Below, piece by piece: positions 1 to 8,477 of a stretch of DNA of 64,000 nt. The notes beneath the pieces were generated by a model. It saw only the letters and a list, made by a program, of their open reading frames with translations, did not search any database and was not told the origin of the DNA. The position numbers and the translations under genes were made by a program. Position 1 is the stretch's first letter. Every line of letters starts with the position of its first letter. This DNA comes from Taklimakanibacter sp021828105 (lineage in GTDB: Bacteria; Pseudomonadota; Alphaproteobacteria; Rhizobiales; Aestuariivirgaceae): the NCBI GenBank assembly GCA_021828105.1, contig JAKATG010000004.1, positions 248,001 through 312,000 on the forward strand, given 5' to 3'.

Positions 1-1
1 C

Positions 2-1393
<1,392 letters not shown>

Positions 1394-1399
1394 ATTTCT

Positions 1400-2110
1400 C
1401 TAATGTCGAAGGCTCTCATGGATATTGTAGGCCAGTAGAGCAAGCACGACGGCGAGGCCCAGATAAAGGATGGTGTATTCCATCCGGACCGCCGTCGGCA
1501 CGTCGCGATAGCGCCGGGCCTCGGGCGAGTTCGGGTCATAGCGCCAGGCGGCGAGAAGGCTCGGCGCGGCGAGGACGGCGATCAGGATCAACAACGGGCT
1601 CGGGAAATAGAAGAAGAGCGCGACGAGCAACGGCACGCCCAGGAACCAGATGCGCGGCGAGAGGATCTGCGTGATGCGCCCGCCATCGAGCGGCGACAGC
1701 GGTATCAGGTTGAACAGATTGATCATGAAGCCTGAATAGGCGAGCGCCATGAGGAGATCGCTCTCCTCTGCGCGGGCGAGGAAATAGACCGCGAAGGCGC
1801 CCAATGTGCCGATGAATGGCCCAGCATAAGCGACATAGGCTTCGGTCTCGGCATCGACGAGCCTGTCCTTGAGCGTGATCCAGGCGCCGAGGAAGGGGAT
1901 GAACATCGGCAGGCCCACATCGAGGCCTCTTTGCCGGGCGGCGGCATAATGGCCGAGCTCATGCACCAGGATGAGGCCGACGAAGCCGGCAGCGAAAGGC
2001 AGGCCGTAGATCGTCGTATAGACCCAGATGGTGACGAGCATGCTGCCGACGGACAGCAGCACCTTGCCGAGCTTCAGCGACGCCAGAAAGAGGAGAAGGG
2101 CCTTGATCAA
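1400..2110 (-). CDS. Site-2-protease-type (M50) membrane metalloprotease
   Basis: This 236-residue multi-pass membrane protein carries the zinc-protease motif HELGH at residues 50-54 and the second M50 motif (NLIPLSPLDGGR) at about 134-145, the arrangement of intramembrane site-2 proteases. No PDZ domain is seen, so it is the short form and not RseP. It starts with TTG inside the stop codon of the DUF2167 gene (4-nt overlap), so the two are translationally coupled. The substrate is unknown; the partner suggests a membrane-protein quality-control or envelope role, which is inference. Family call is firm, function is not. Confidence 0.85.
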   Translation of the reverse strand: MIKALLLFLASLKLGKVLLSVGSMLVTIWVYTTIYGLPFAAGFVGLILVHELGHYAAARQRGLDVGLPMFIPFLGAWITLKDRLVDAETEAYVAYAGPFIGTLGAFAVYFLARAEESDLLMALAYSGFMINLFNLIPLSPLDGGRITQILSPRIWFLGVPLLVALFFYFPSPLLILIAVLAAPSLLAAWRYDPNSPEARRYRDVPTAVRMEYTILYLGLAVVLALLAYNIHESLRH

Positions 2111-3003
2111 GCTTGTGGCGTCGTGTTCTTGCGCCGGAACAGCTTGAAGATGCCGCCGCCGGCGACTGCGATGGCGATGAGGATGATTTTCCAGAACTTG
2201 GCGAGGGTGACTCCGATCACCGCAAGCAGGCCGAGTTTCTTCGCCGCAAAGCCGCCGATGAGGGCGGCGAGGCCGTATTCCGCGACCCGGTCGGTCGATG
2301 CGTTGAAATCCGTGTAGCGTTCGCCGGGCTTGTAATCGAGTGCGGCCAGAATGGCGCCGGCATGCTTCTTGTCTTCGGCGATATAGGTTTCGCCGGTCAC
2401 CAGATTGAGCTCGAAATAGCCCTGCCGGCCGAGCGCATAGGTATTGTAGTTGATCGTGGCGCCTTGCGCCTCGTTGCCGCGTTGCTTGGCGAGGATCGAC
2501 CAGACCAGACGGTGGGTGCTCGCATCATAGGCGGGTTTTTCGACCCAGCCGACGATATCGAGCGGCGGATAACCCCGTTCGGCGCGGTCCTTGTTGCTGG
2601 CCTCGGTAGCATCCTTGATGGATTGCAGGAGATCGTCGGCCTTCCACGACTTGGCATCGTCGTCCTTGATGTAGCCGCTGTCCGTATAGGTGATCTCGAC
2701 GAACCAGAACTTGTCGTGCTGTTTCGGTATGACGAGGCCATGGAAGTTGTCACCTGTCGTGTTGCCCAGCGCGCGCATGAAGGCAGCACCTTGGGTGACG
2801 GGGATGAAGCTGTAAGGATCGGGCAGATGGATGGTCGCCAGATCGCGCAATGCGACATCCGCCGGACCATGCGTCGCAGCCTTTATCGCGGCGTCGAAAG
2901 TCTGCTCGATGCCGCTATTGGGCGGGGAGGCGTCCTGCGCCGCGGCGCTGGAAATCCCAGCGATCAGCAGGATCGCCCAAAGGCGAAGATGGCGAAGAAG
3001 CAT
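2107..3003 (-). CDS. DUF2167 family membrane protein
   Basis: About 298 residues from the ATG at 3003, which has GGGGA five bases upstream; a TTG 12 bases earlier is a weaker option. An N-terminal signal peptide ends near SSAAAQDA. The body matches the DUF2167 family: DIVGWVEKPAYDASTHRLVW, then INYNTYALGRQGYFELNLV and a C-terminal hydrophobic hairpin with a basic tail (FKLFRRK). DUF2167 proteins are exported, membrane-anchored proteins of unknown role. The gene overlaps the downstream M50 protease by four bases, forming a two-gene operon, so the protease may act on or with this protein (inference). Confidence 0.85.
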   Translation of the reverse strand: MLLRHLRLWAILLIAGISSAAAQDASPPNSGIEQTFDAAIKAATHGPADVALRDLATIHLPDPYSFIPVTQGAAFMRALGNTTGDNFHGLVIPKQHDKFWFVEITYTDSGYIKDDDAKSWKADDLLQSIKDATEASNKDRAERGYPPLDIVGWVEKPAYDASTHRLVWSILAKQRGNEAQGATINYNTYALGRQGYFELNLVTGETYIAEDKKHAGAILAALDYKPGERYTDFNASTDRVAEYGLAALIGGFAAKKLGLLAVIGVTLAKFWKIILIAIAVAGGGIFKLFRRKNTTPQA

Positions 3004-3093
3004 GGCTGTCCCCAAAATATCTTAAGTTGTATTCAGGTGGAATGCACGCGGGGAGCCGTAACACAGGACCTGAGCGCAAGGCAACAGCGGTGC

Positions 3094-3894
3094 TCAATAG
3101 CCCGGCAGGACGATGAGCGTCGGTTTCTCGGGCAGCGTCTTGGCCGACAGGATCACGGTTGGATCGGCCTTGTAGTCGACAGCAAGCGTGCCGGAGAGGC
3201 CGTTGATGAAGCGTGAGAGCGTCTCCGGCCTGAAATAGTGCATCGGTATCACGATGCGCGCTTTCAGTTCCTTGAGCACGGTGAGCATATTGGCCTGGGC
3301 CATGGTGTAGGTGCCGTCGACCGGCACGAGCACGATATCGAGCCGTCCGATCGATCCCAATTGTGCCGGGCTCAGCTCGTGATGCAAATGGCCGAGATGG
3401 CCGATGCACAATCCGGCGATCTCGAAGATGAAGATGGAATTGCCGTCGGGGACCCGGCCGAGAGCGCCGCCGCGGATGTCGGTCGTGACGTTGCGGATGC
3501 GCACGTCGCCGGCCTGGAGATCATGGCGCGCCGGACCCCCTTGCGGGTTCCAGCCGCGCAGCACATGCTTGATCTTGGGGTCGGGAAAGTCGGTGTAATG
3601 CGTGCTGTGGGCGTGGTTCATGGTGACAACGTCGGGCACGATTCCGTTCGCATAGCCCGAATAGTCGGTCGCGATCGTGACGCCGCCGGGGCTCTCGATC
3701 AGAAAGGTCGAATGGCCGACGAAGGTGAATCGCACCTGGCTAGCCTCGAGGGCGGCTTCCCTATATCGCGCGGGCTGAACCAAGCCAGGTCCTTGCGCCA
3801 TGGCGAGACACTCGCTCACCGGCGCCTGCGCCTCCGCTGCCGTGAAAGGCGGCACCAGCAACAGAAGAAAGGCGAGGAACCGAAGAGCGGTCAC
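3094..3894 (-). CDS. Exported MBL-fold hydrolase, UlaG-like
   Basis: The GTG at 3894 is chosen because CGGAG lies about eight bases upstream and translation then starts directly with a signal peptide ending near AAEAQA; a GTG at 3918 is the longer alternative. The mature protein has the FVGHSTFLIES and ATDYSG strands of the UlaG-like metallo-beta-lactamase fold. The metal motif reads HAHSTH (about residues 94-99), so the aspartate of the usual HxHxDH is a threonine. Downstream HLGHLHH and PMHYF supply further histidines. Substrate unknown. It lies 90 bases from the DUF2167 gene and 70 bases from a second, distantly related MBL enzyme, on the same strand. Confidence 0.8.
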   Translation of the reverse strand: MTALRFLAFLLLLVPPFTAAEAQAPVSECLAMAQGPGLVQPARYREAALEASQVRFTFVGHSTFLIESPGGVTIATDYSGYANGIVPDVVTMNHAHSTHYTDFPDPKIKHVLRGWNPQGGPARHDLQAGDVRIRNVTTDIRGGALGRVPDGNSIFIFEIAGLCIGHLGHLHHELSPAQLGSIGRLDIVLVPVDGTYTMAQANMLTVLKELKARIVIPMHYFRPETLSRFINGLSGTLAVDYKADPTVILSAKTLPEKPTLIVLPGY

Positions 3895-3987
3895 CTGTAA
3901 GTGCTCCGAAAGATGCACGTCCCAGGACAGACTAACCGCTCAAGGCCCGTCGCGTGAATGTTGCTCCGGATCAACTTTCCGTCAGCA

Positions 3988-4950
3988 TCACTGATCGAGC
4001 CGCCACGGAGCCGGAATGAAGTCATAGGCACTGGCGCCACGAGCGACATGTCCGAAGCCGGGAAAATCGAGATGCATGCCGGCGACAAGGAGCTTGTCGG
4101 CCGCTGCCCGGTCAAAAATCGTCTTGCGCGTGGCCGCGGCCTGCGCCTGGTCGACATCGAAGGTGATCGACCATTCGGGATGCGTGAATTGCAGTGCCGG
4201 CGAGTGCACAATATCGCCCCAAATGAGCAGGCTTTCATTCCCTGATGCCACGATGAAACCCGTGTGGCCCGGCGTATGGCCAGGCAACCCCACCGAAGTG
4301 ATGCCTGGCACGATCTCGCCATCCTTGCCGAAAAGCCTCATTGCCTTGCCATAGGCTTTGCCGGCATCCGTGGCGAACTTGAAGAAGGGTTGCGCCTCTT
4401 TCGGAGCCTTGGCGGCGATGCTCTCGTCCGACCAGAACTTCCACTCGGTTTCGGAAACGACGAGCTCTGCCTTGGTGAATCGCGCGACCCCTTCCTTGTT
4501 CGTCGCCGCGCCCACATGATCGGGATGCATGTGGGTGAGCAGAACGGCTTCGAACTGCTCGGGCATAAAACCCTGGGCTTCCAGTCGTTCCGGCAATTTC
4601 GCCAGAGTGGGGCCGAAAGCCTGGACCGTGCCGCAGTCGATGAGGATCAGTTGCTTGCCGGTATTGACCACGAAGGCGTTGATCGAGGTCCGCAACGGCG
4701 CGTCACTCTTGAGGAAAGCGCCCTCGAGCAGCTTGCTCATCTCGCTCTTGTCGGCGCTGGCAAAAATGGCCTGATCGAGATCGATATAGCCGTCAGCGAG
4801 CGCCGTGACTTCGAGTTCACCGATCTTCAGCCGATAGCTGGGCGTGACCGCGCCGGCCAATGGGGCCCGTGCGATGGCAAGAGGGGACGAGCCGGCGAAC
4901 AAGGCCGCCGAAGCGGCGAGCCCAAGAAACTTCCTGCGTGTATTGTGCAT
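3988..4950 (-). CDS. Tat-exported MBL-fold metallo-hydrolase
   Basis: 320 residues with a twin-arginine signal (TRRKFLG at residues 4-10, then a hydrophobic stretch). The canonical metal motif THMHPDH is at about 139-145, with GHTPGHTGF and WGDIVH further on completing a two-metal site. The family includes lactonases of the AHL-quenching type and methyl-parathion-hydrolase-like enzymes, so hydrolysis of a lactone or ester in the periplasm is likely, but the substrate cannot be read from sequence. The ATG has GGGAGG upstream. It is transcribed in the same direction as the UlaG-like gene. Confidence 0.85.
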   Translation of the reverse strand: MHNTRRKFLGLAASAALFAGSSPLAIARAPLAGAVTPSYRLKIGELEVTALADGYIDLDQAIFASADKSEMSKLLEGAFLKSDAPLRTSINAFVVNTGKQLILIDCGTVQAFGPTLAKLPERLEAQGFMPEQFEAVLLTHMHPDHVGAATNKEGVARFTKAELVVSETEWKFWSDESIAAKAPKEAQPFFKFATDAGKAYGKAMRLFGKDGEIVPGITSVGLPGHTPGHTGFIVASGNESLLIWGDIVHSPALQFTHPEWSITFDVDQAQAAATRKTIFDRAAADKLLVAGMHLDFPGFGHVARGASAYDFIPAPWRLDQ

Positions 4951-5053
4951 CTGGGGCCTCCCTATGTGGGAAGAGAACGCTATATGCTCTCACGGCGAAT
5001 TTTATCAGGTTTCCGGCTCGTCACTCAATGACGTTTGTGTGACGGCAAAAGTA

Positions 5054-5076
5054 AACCCCGGCGGAAAGCCGGGGTT
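5054..5076 (-). terminator. Hairpin terminator downstream of the HupE operon
   Basis: A perfect 9-bp stem (AACCCCGGC / GCCGGGGTT) with a GGAAA loop, followed on the minus strand by TTTAC and TTTTG. It can end transcripts arriving from the HupE operon or from the atpF relic just upstream. Confidence 0.7.
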
Positions 5077-5099
5077 GGGTGTTCGGAATGGAAGATCGC

Positions 5100-5168
5100 T
5101 CAGTTGAGGCGCGACTTCACCGCATCGATCGATTCCTCGATGAGCTTGGCGCCCTTGGGGTTTCCCGC
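5100..5168 (-). pseudogene. Relic of the atpF 3' end
   Basis: The last 18 codons read KGAKLIEESIDAVKSRLN and a stop, against KGAKFIEESINAVKSRLN in the intact atpF at 22289-22774 of this window (16 of 18 identical). About 63 of 69 bases match. An in-frame TAG lies directly upstream at 5169-5171 and no further similarity to a b subunit is seen, so this is only a fragment. It is followed, like the true gene, by a GC-rich hairpin terminator, though that hairpin differs in sequence. Confidence 0.8.
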
Positions 5169-5293
5169 CTAGGACGAGTCCATCACGATCGCCGGAATTG
5201 ACGAAAAATGCTCCCCACATGCAGCAGGCCTTCACAGTGCTTTTCATCGGAAGCTGCTTTCGTGCCTACGCGGACCCGCAGCAGGGGGATAGG

Positions 5294-5893
5294 CTAGCGA
5301 TTCGCGGCTATTATCCATCCGATCGACAACAGGCCCGTCGCTGACGCCCAGCTGCCCAGAACGCGGCAAGCGACGCGAACCGGAAATGCAGTGGCCGATA
5401 CGACGAGGGCGGCAATCGGTAAGACTATTGCCAAAACCACCGCGGCGGTGCCGAGAAGCGCCACCCAATCGGCGCCATCGGAACGCAACTCGATGCCGCT
5501 CTGAAAGCCCAGCAGGGCGGCAAACCCGGCCGCCGCCGCTGCGGCCACCGACGGCGCCAGCTTCAGCTCGAAGGCGACCGCCCCGCCGAGCAGGAAGAGA
5601 CTGGCGGCATTTGCTATTCCAGGCATGCCTGTCGCATCGAAGATAAGGGCTGATGCGCCGGCAAGGAACCATGCCACAGGAGCGGCCAGCACCACATATC
5701 GAGCCGATTCCCGTCCTTGCGCCCCCGCGAACAGAGCGAGCGTCATCAATCGCACGATGTCCATGGGGCTCAGGATCAGATGCAGCGCGCCGTCGTAGAA
5801 AGGCCCGAGGCCGGAATTGACGAGATGCGCATGGGCGTCGGTTGGCGCGAAGGCCGCCAGAAGAAAGAGCAGCCCCGCGGGTCGACGCTTCAT
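5294..5893 (-). CDS. HupE-like integral membrane protein (divergent)
   Basis: 199 residues from the ATG at 5893, which overlaps the stop of the preceding HupE gene (ATGA). A signal peptide (ends near DAHAHL) is followed by about five or six hydrophobic segments. The region GPFYDGALHLILSPMD aligns in position with the HP...GxDH metal motif of HupE/UreJ proteins but keeps only part of it, so it looks like a degenerate family member. It is the last gene of the DUF3604-PpiC-HupE operon. HupE relatives are proposed nickel or cobalt permeases; for this copy that is weak inference. Confidence 0.7.
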   Translation of the reverse strand: MKRRPAGLLFLLAAFAPTDAHAHLVNSGLGPFYDGALHLILSPMDIVRLMTLALFAGAQGRESARYVVLAAPVAWFLAGASALIFDATGMPGIANAASLFLLGGAVAFELKLAPSVAAAAAAGFAALLGFQSGIELRSDGADWVALLGTAAVVLAIVLPIAALVVSATAFPVRVACRVLGSWASATGLLSIGWIIAANR

Positions 5894-6498
5894 GCAAAGG
5901 CGCCCAGCAGGAAATAGACTCCGCCAAGCAGGACGCCTCCGCCCAAAGCGCGCACCGCGGTTCTGCCTCGCGGCAGCTTGTCGATGGCGCCTATTCCAAT
6001 TCCCAATGCGTGAAGCAGGCCGGTGGCGATGACGAACCCCAGGCTGTAGAGCACCGCGTCTGCTCCGGGCGAAAGCTCGGTTCCGTGTGCGTGGCCATGG
6101 AACAGGGCGAAGACCATCACCAGCGGGATCGCGACCACGAGGCTCAGCCGCATGTTCGTGAGAATGAGAAGGCCGAGCACGATCGATGAGGCCGCGATGC
6201 CGATCTCGACCCAGGGCAGAGCTATGCCGAGCAAGCCCAGCATCCCGCCCGTCGCCATGGCGATCGGGAAGGCTATCGGGAGGATCCACAGCGCCGGAGG
6301 ACCGAGCAGCGCGCCCCAGAGACCGACGGCGATCATGGCAAGGATATGATCCCACCCGCTGACCGGATGGCTCAATCCGGAGAAGAAGCCGCTGACCCCC
6401 TCGCCTTCCACATGCGCGAAAGCCGCGTCAGGAGAATAGAGAACCGCCGCGGCGATGCCCGACGCGAGAAGCAGTCGAAAGAAATGAGCTTTTGTCAT
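5890..6498 (-). CDS. HupE/UreJ family membrane protein
   Basis: 202 residues from the ATG at 6498. After a signal-like segment (ending AFAHVEG) comes the family signature HPVSGWDHILAMIAVGLWGA, and later HGHAHGTEL, both histidine-rich motifs of HupE/UreJ, followed by further transmembrane helices. HupE has been linked with nickel uptake for hydrogenase and urease, but no hydrogenase or urease gene is nearby. The gene follows the large HupE gene after 14 bases and overlaps the next by four, so the three are co-transcribed. Confidence 0.85.
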   Translation of the reverse strand: MTKAHFFRLLLASGIAAAVLYSPDAAFAHVEGEGVSGFFSGLSHPVSGWDHILAMIAVGLWGALLGPPALWILPIAFPIAMATGGMLGLLGIALPWVEIGIAASSIVLGLLILTNMRLSLVVAIPLVMVFALFHGHAHGTELSPGADAVLYSLGFVIATGLLHALGIGIGAIDKLPRGRTAVRALGGGVLLGGVYFLLGAFA

Positions 6499-6512
6499 TG
6501 GTACCTCGTTGC

Positions 6513-7523
6513 CTATCGGAAAAGAAGCGCCGCCCGCTCGATCGTCCAGTAGGCGCCGAGCGATCCGACCAGATATCCCGGCACATAGCGGGCCCAGGCG
6601 GGCGAATCGAACCGCAGCGCTTGCAGCGCGCGATGGAGCAGCAGAATGATCAGCACAAAGGCCAGCTGGCCGATCTCCACGCCGATGTTGAAGGCCAGCA
6701 ACGCCAAGGGAATGTCGCCGCTCGGCAATCCAACAGTGATCAGTCCGCTGGCGAAGCCGAATCCGTGCAGAAGCCCGAAGGCAAACGCCGCGATCCAGGG
6801 ATGGCGCAGCGTGAAGCTCGTCTGGCCCCGCCAGTAGCGCACGACCTCGCCTCCCAGAAACAGGATCGAAAGGGCGATGGCGGCGTTGAGCGGATCCGCG
6901 GGAACCGACGCATAACCCAGCGTGGCGAGCGCCAGCGTGATGCTGTGAGCGACCGTGAAAGCGGTGATGGTCTTGATCAGCGAGCGGGTCGAGCGGACGA
7001 TGATCATCAGCCCGGCGACGAACAGCAGATGGTCGATGCCCATCAGTATGTGCTCGATGCCCAATGCCGCGTAGGTTTTGGCGACCTGCCAGGTGCTCTG
7101 ACGATCCGAAAGCTCGAGCCACGGCTGCGCGGGCCTGACGATTTCGGTGACCTGCCGGCCGTCGAGCCAGGAGACGCGGACCAGAACGTCAGTGATCGTC
7201 GCCTGCAGGCCCACGAAATCGATGCGCTGGCCCGCGAGTTCGCCCCCGGGCAGTTCGATCCGGCGCCGTTCGATCGTGGAATCGTTCAGCCGCTGGATCA
7301 CCGGCTCGCCCACATTCCGTGCCGCCTTGGGCAGTTGCAGCATGACCAGCAGCGGCATTTCCGAATTGACCGGCGTGCGCCACAGCACGTCGAATCGGCC
7401 CGGCCCCGTCTCGCGCATCTGGAGATAAGCGGGCCGGGACTCATGCGCTTCGGCCGATGGCGGCATGCAGGCCGCCGCCAGGCAGAGAAGGACGAGGAGC
7501 TTCAGTGCCATGCGGGACAGCAT
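6513..7523 (-). CDS. Large HupE/UreJ family membrane protein
   Basis: About 336 residues. The start is ATG 7523 (MLSRMALKLL) or ATG 7511; both lead into a signal peptide with a possible lipobox (LAAAC) and the AEAHES cleavage region. An extracytoplasmic domain of roughly 150 residues precedes the membrane part. The membrane part has GIEHILMGIDHLLF, FTVAHSITL and HGFGFASGL, the conserved histidine motifs of the longer HupE/UreJ type, over six or seven helices. It lies 19 bases after ppiC and 14 bases before the second hupE. The soluble domain may receive a ligand or metal from the exported partners (inference). Confidence 0.85.
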   Translation of the reverse strand: MLSRMALKLLVLLCLAAACMPPSAEAHESRPAYLQMRETGPGRFDVLWRTPVNSEMPLLVMLQLPKAARNVGEPVIQRLNDSTIERRRIELPGGELAGQRIDFVGLQATITDVLVRVSWLDGRQVTEIVRPAQPWLELSDRQSTWQVAKTYAALGIEHILMGIDHLLFVAGLMIIVRSTRSLIKTITAFTVAHSITLALATLGYASVPADPLNAAIALSILFLGGEVVRYWRGQTSFTLRHPWIAAFAFGLLHGFGFASGLITVGLPSGDIPLALLAFNIGVEIGQLAFVLIILLLHRALQALRFDSPAWARYVPGYLVGSLGAYWTIERAALLFR

Positions 7524-7542
7524 GCAGGACCAGCCTGCCTGG

Positions 7543-8439
7543 TCAGCTTGCATCGCCACTGCCCTGCTCCCGTACAGCCGCATCGGGAGCCGCTGCCGGC
7601 GCTTCGAACTTCGGCAGCACGACCTTGTACTTCTCGCGCATCACCCGGTAGGCCTCCTCGCGAAATTCCGTGCGGCGCGCCGCGAGATAGGCCGCTTTCA
7701 CGTCCTCTTCGACTTCCGCGAAGGCGGGCAGGACCGGCGGCGATTTGCGCTCGACGAAGACCGCGTGCCAGCCGTAAGCCGATTCGACGGGTCCGACCCA
7801 GCGTCCGGGTTCGAGGGTAAAAAGGTCGTGCGCGAAGGCCGGGCCGAAAATCGAATAGAGTTCGGCCTCGGTGCGCTCCGCATAGGAGTTCTGGAACATG
7901 AAGCGATCGCCGTTCTGAGGCCCGGCGGCGGCCGCGACTTCCCGCGCGGCGATGGCGCGCGCCTCCTTTCCGTGCGCGTCGAAGGAATAATAGACATGGT
8001 GGAAGCTCACTCGCGGCGGTTGCGCGAACTCGTCGCGATGGGCCTCGAACCACTTGCGCAGCTCCTCCGCCGTCGGCTCCTGAAGCGAGGACAGGTCCTC
8101 CGCCAGGAAATCCATCTTCTGCGCCAGTCGCCGCTTGACGATGGTATCTTCCTTGTCGAGCCCCATCGCGATCGCCTCGCGGTAGAGCACTTCTTCCCGG
8201 ACCTTTCCCTCGACCATGCTGCGGATGGCTTCGGCCGAGGGCGGCGGCCGGCCCTGCGCCTGCCACGACACCAGCATCTGGTTGATATCGCCTTCGGTGA
8301 TGACGATCTCGTTGCTCGCGGAAGCGTCCTCCGGCGCCGTTCGGTTGCCGATGAAGAAGAGCGCCGCGCCGATCAGCACGAAATGCAGAAGCGGCTCGCA
8401 GACGAGCCGCTTCAGGAAGGAAGGGTTGGAATGACTCAC
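7543..8439 (-). CDS. Membrane-anchored peptidyl-prolyl isomerase (PpiC/parvulin-like)
   Basis: 298 residues with one N-terminal transmembrane anchor (LLHFVLIGAALFFIG), a SurA-like helical N-domain (EGDINQMLVSWQAQG onward) and a parvulin-type rotamase domain between about 120 and 240 (VSFHHVYYS, GPVESAYGWHAVFVE). It should act in the periplasm as a folding helper. The position between the DUF3604 gene (38 bases away) and hupE (19 bases away) implies it assists folding of an operon partner, most simply the large exported DUF3604 protein; this is inference. Confidence 0.85.
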   Translation of the reverse strand: MSHSNPSFLKRLVCEPLLHFVLIGAALFFIGNRTAPEDASASNEIVITEGDINQMLVSWQAQGRPPPSAEAIRSMVEGKVREEVLYREAIAMGLDKEDTIVKRRLAQKMDFLAEDLSSLQEPTAEELRKWFEAHRDEFAQPPRVSFHHVYYSFDAHGKEARAIAAREVAAAAGPQNGDRFMFQNSYAERTEAELYSIFGPAFAHDLFTLEPGRWVGPVESAYGWHAVFVERKSPPVLPAFAEVEEDVKAAYLAARRTEFREEAYRVMREKYKVVLPKFEAPAAAPDAAVREQGSGDAS

Positions 8440-8477
8440 GCAGCGCCCCTTGCTCGCAAGCTGAGCAGAGGCGGCGC

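Noticed and set aside
5005..5247. 80-residue open frame covering the atpF relic
   Set aside because: It reads the relic in the wrong frame and crosses a terminator hairpin; no evidence of coding.
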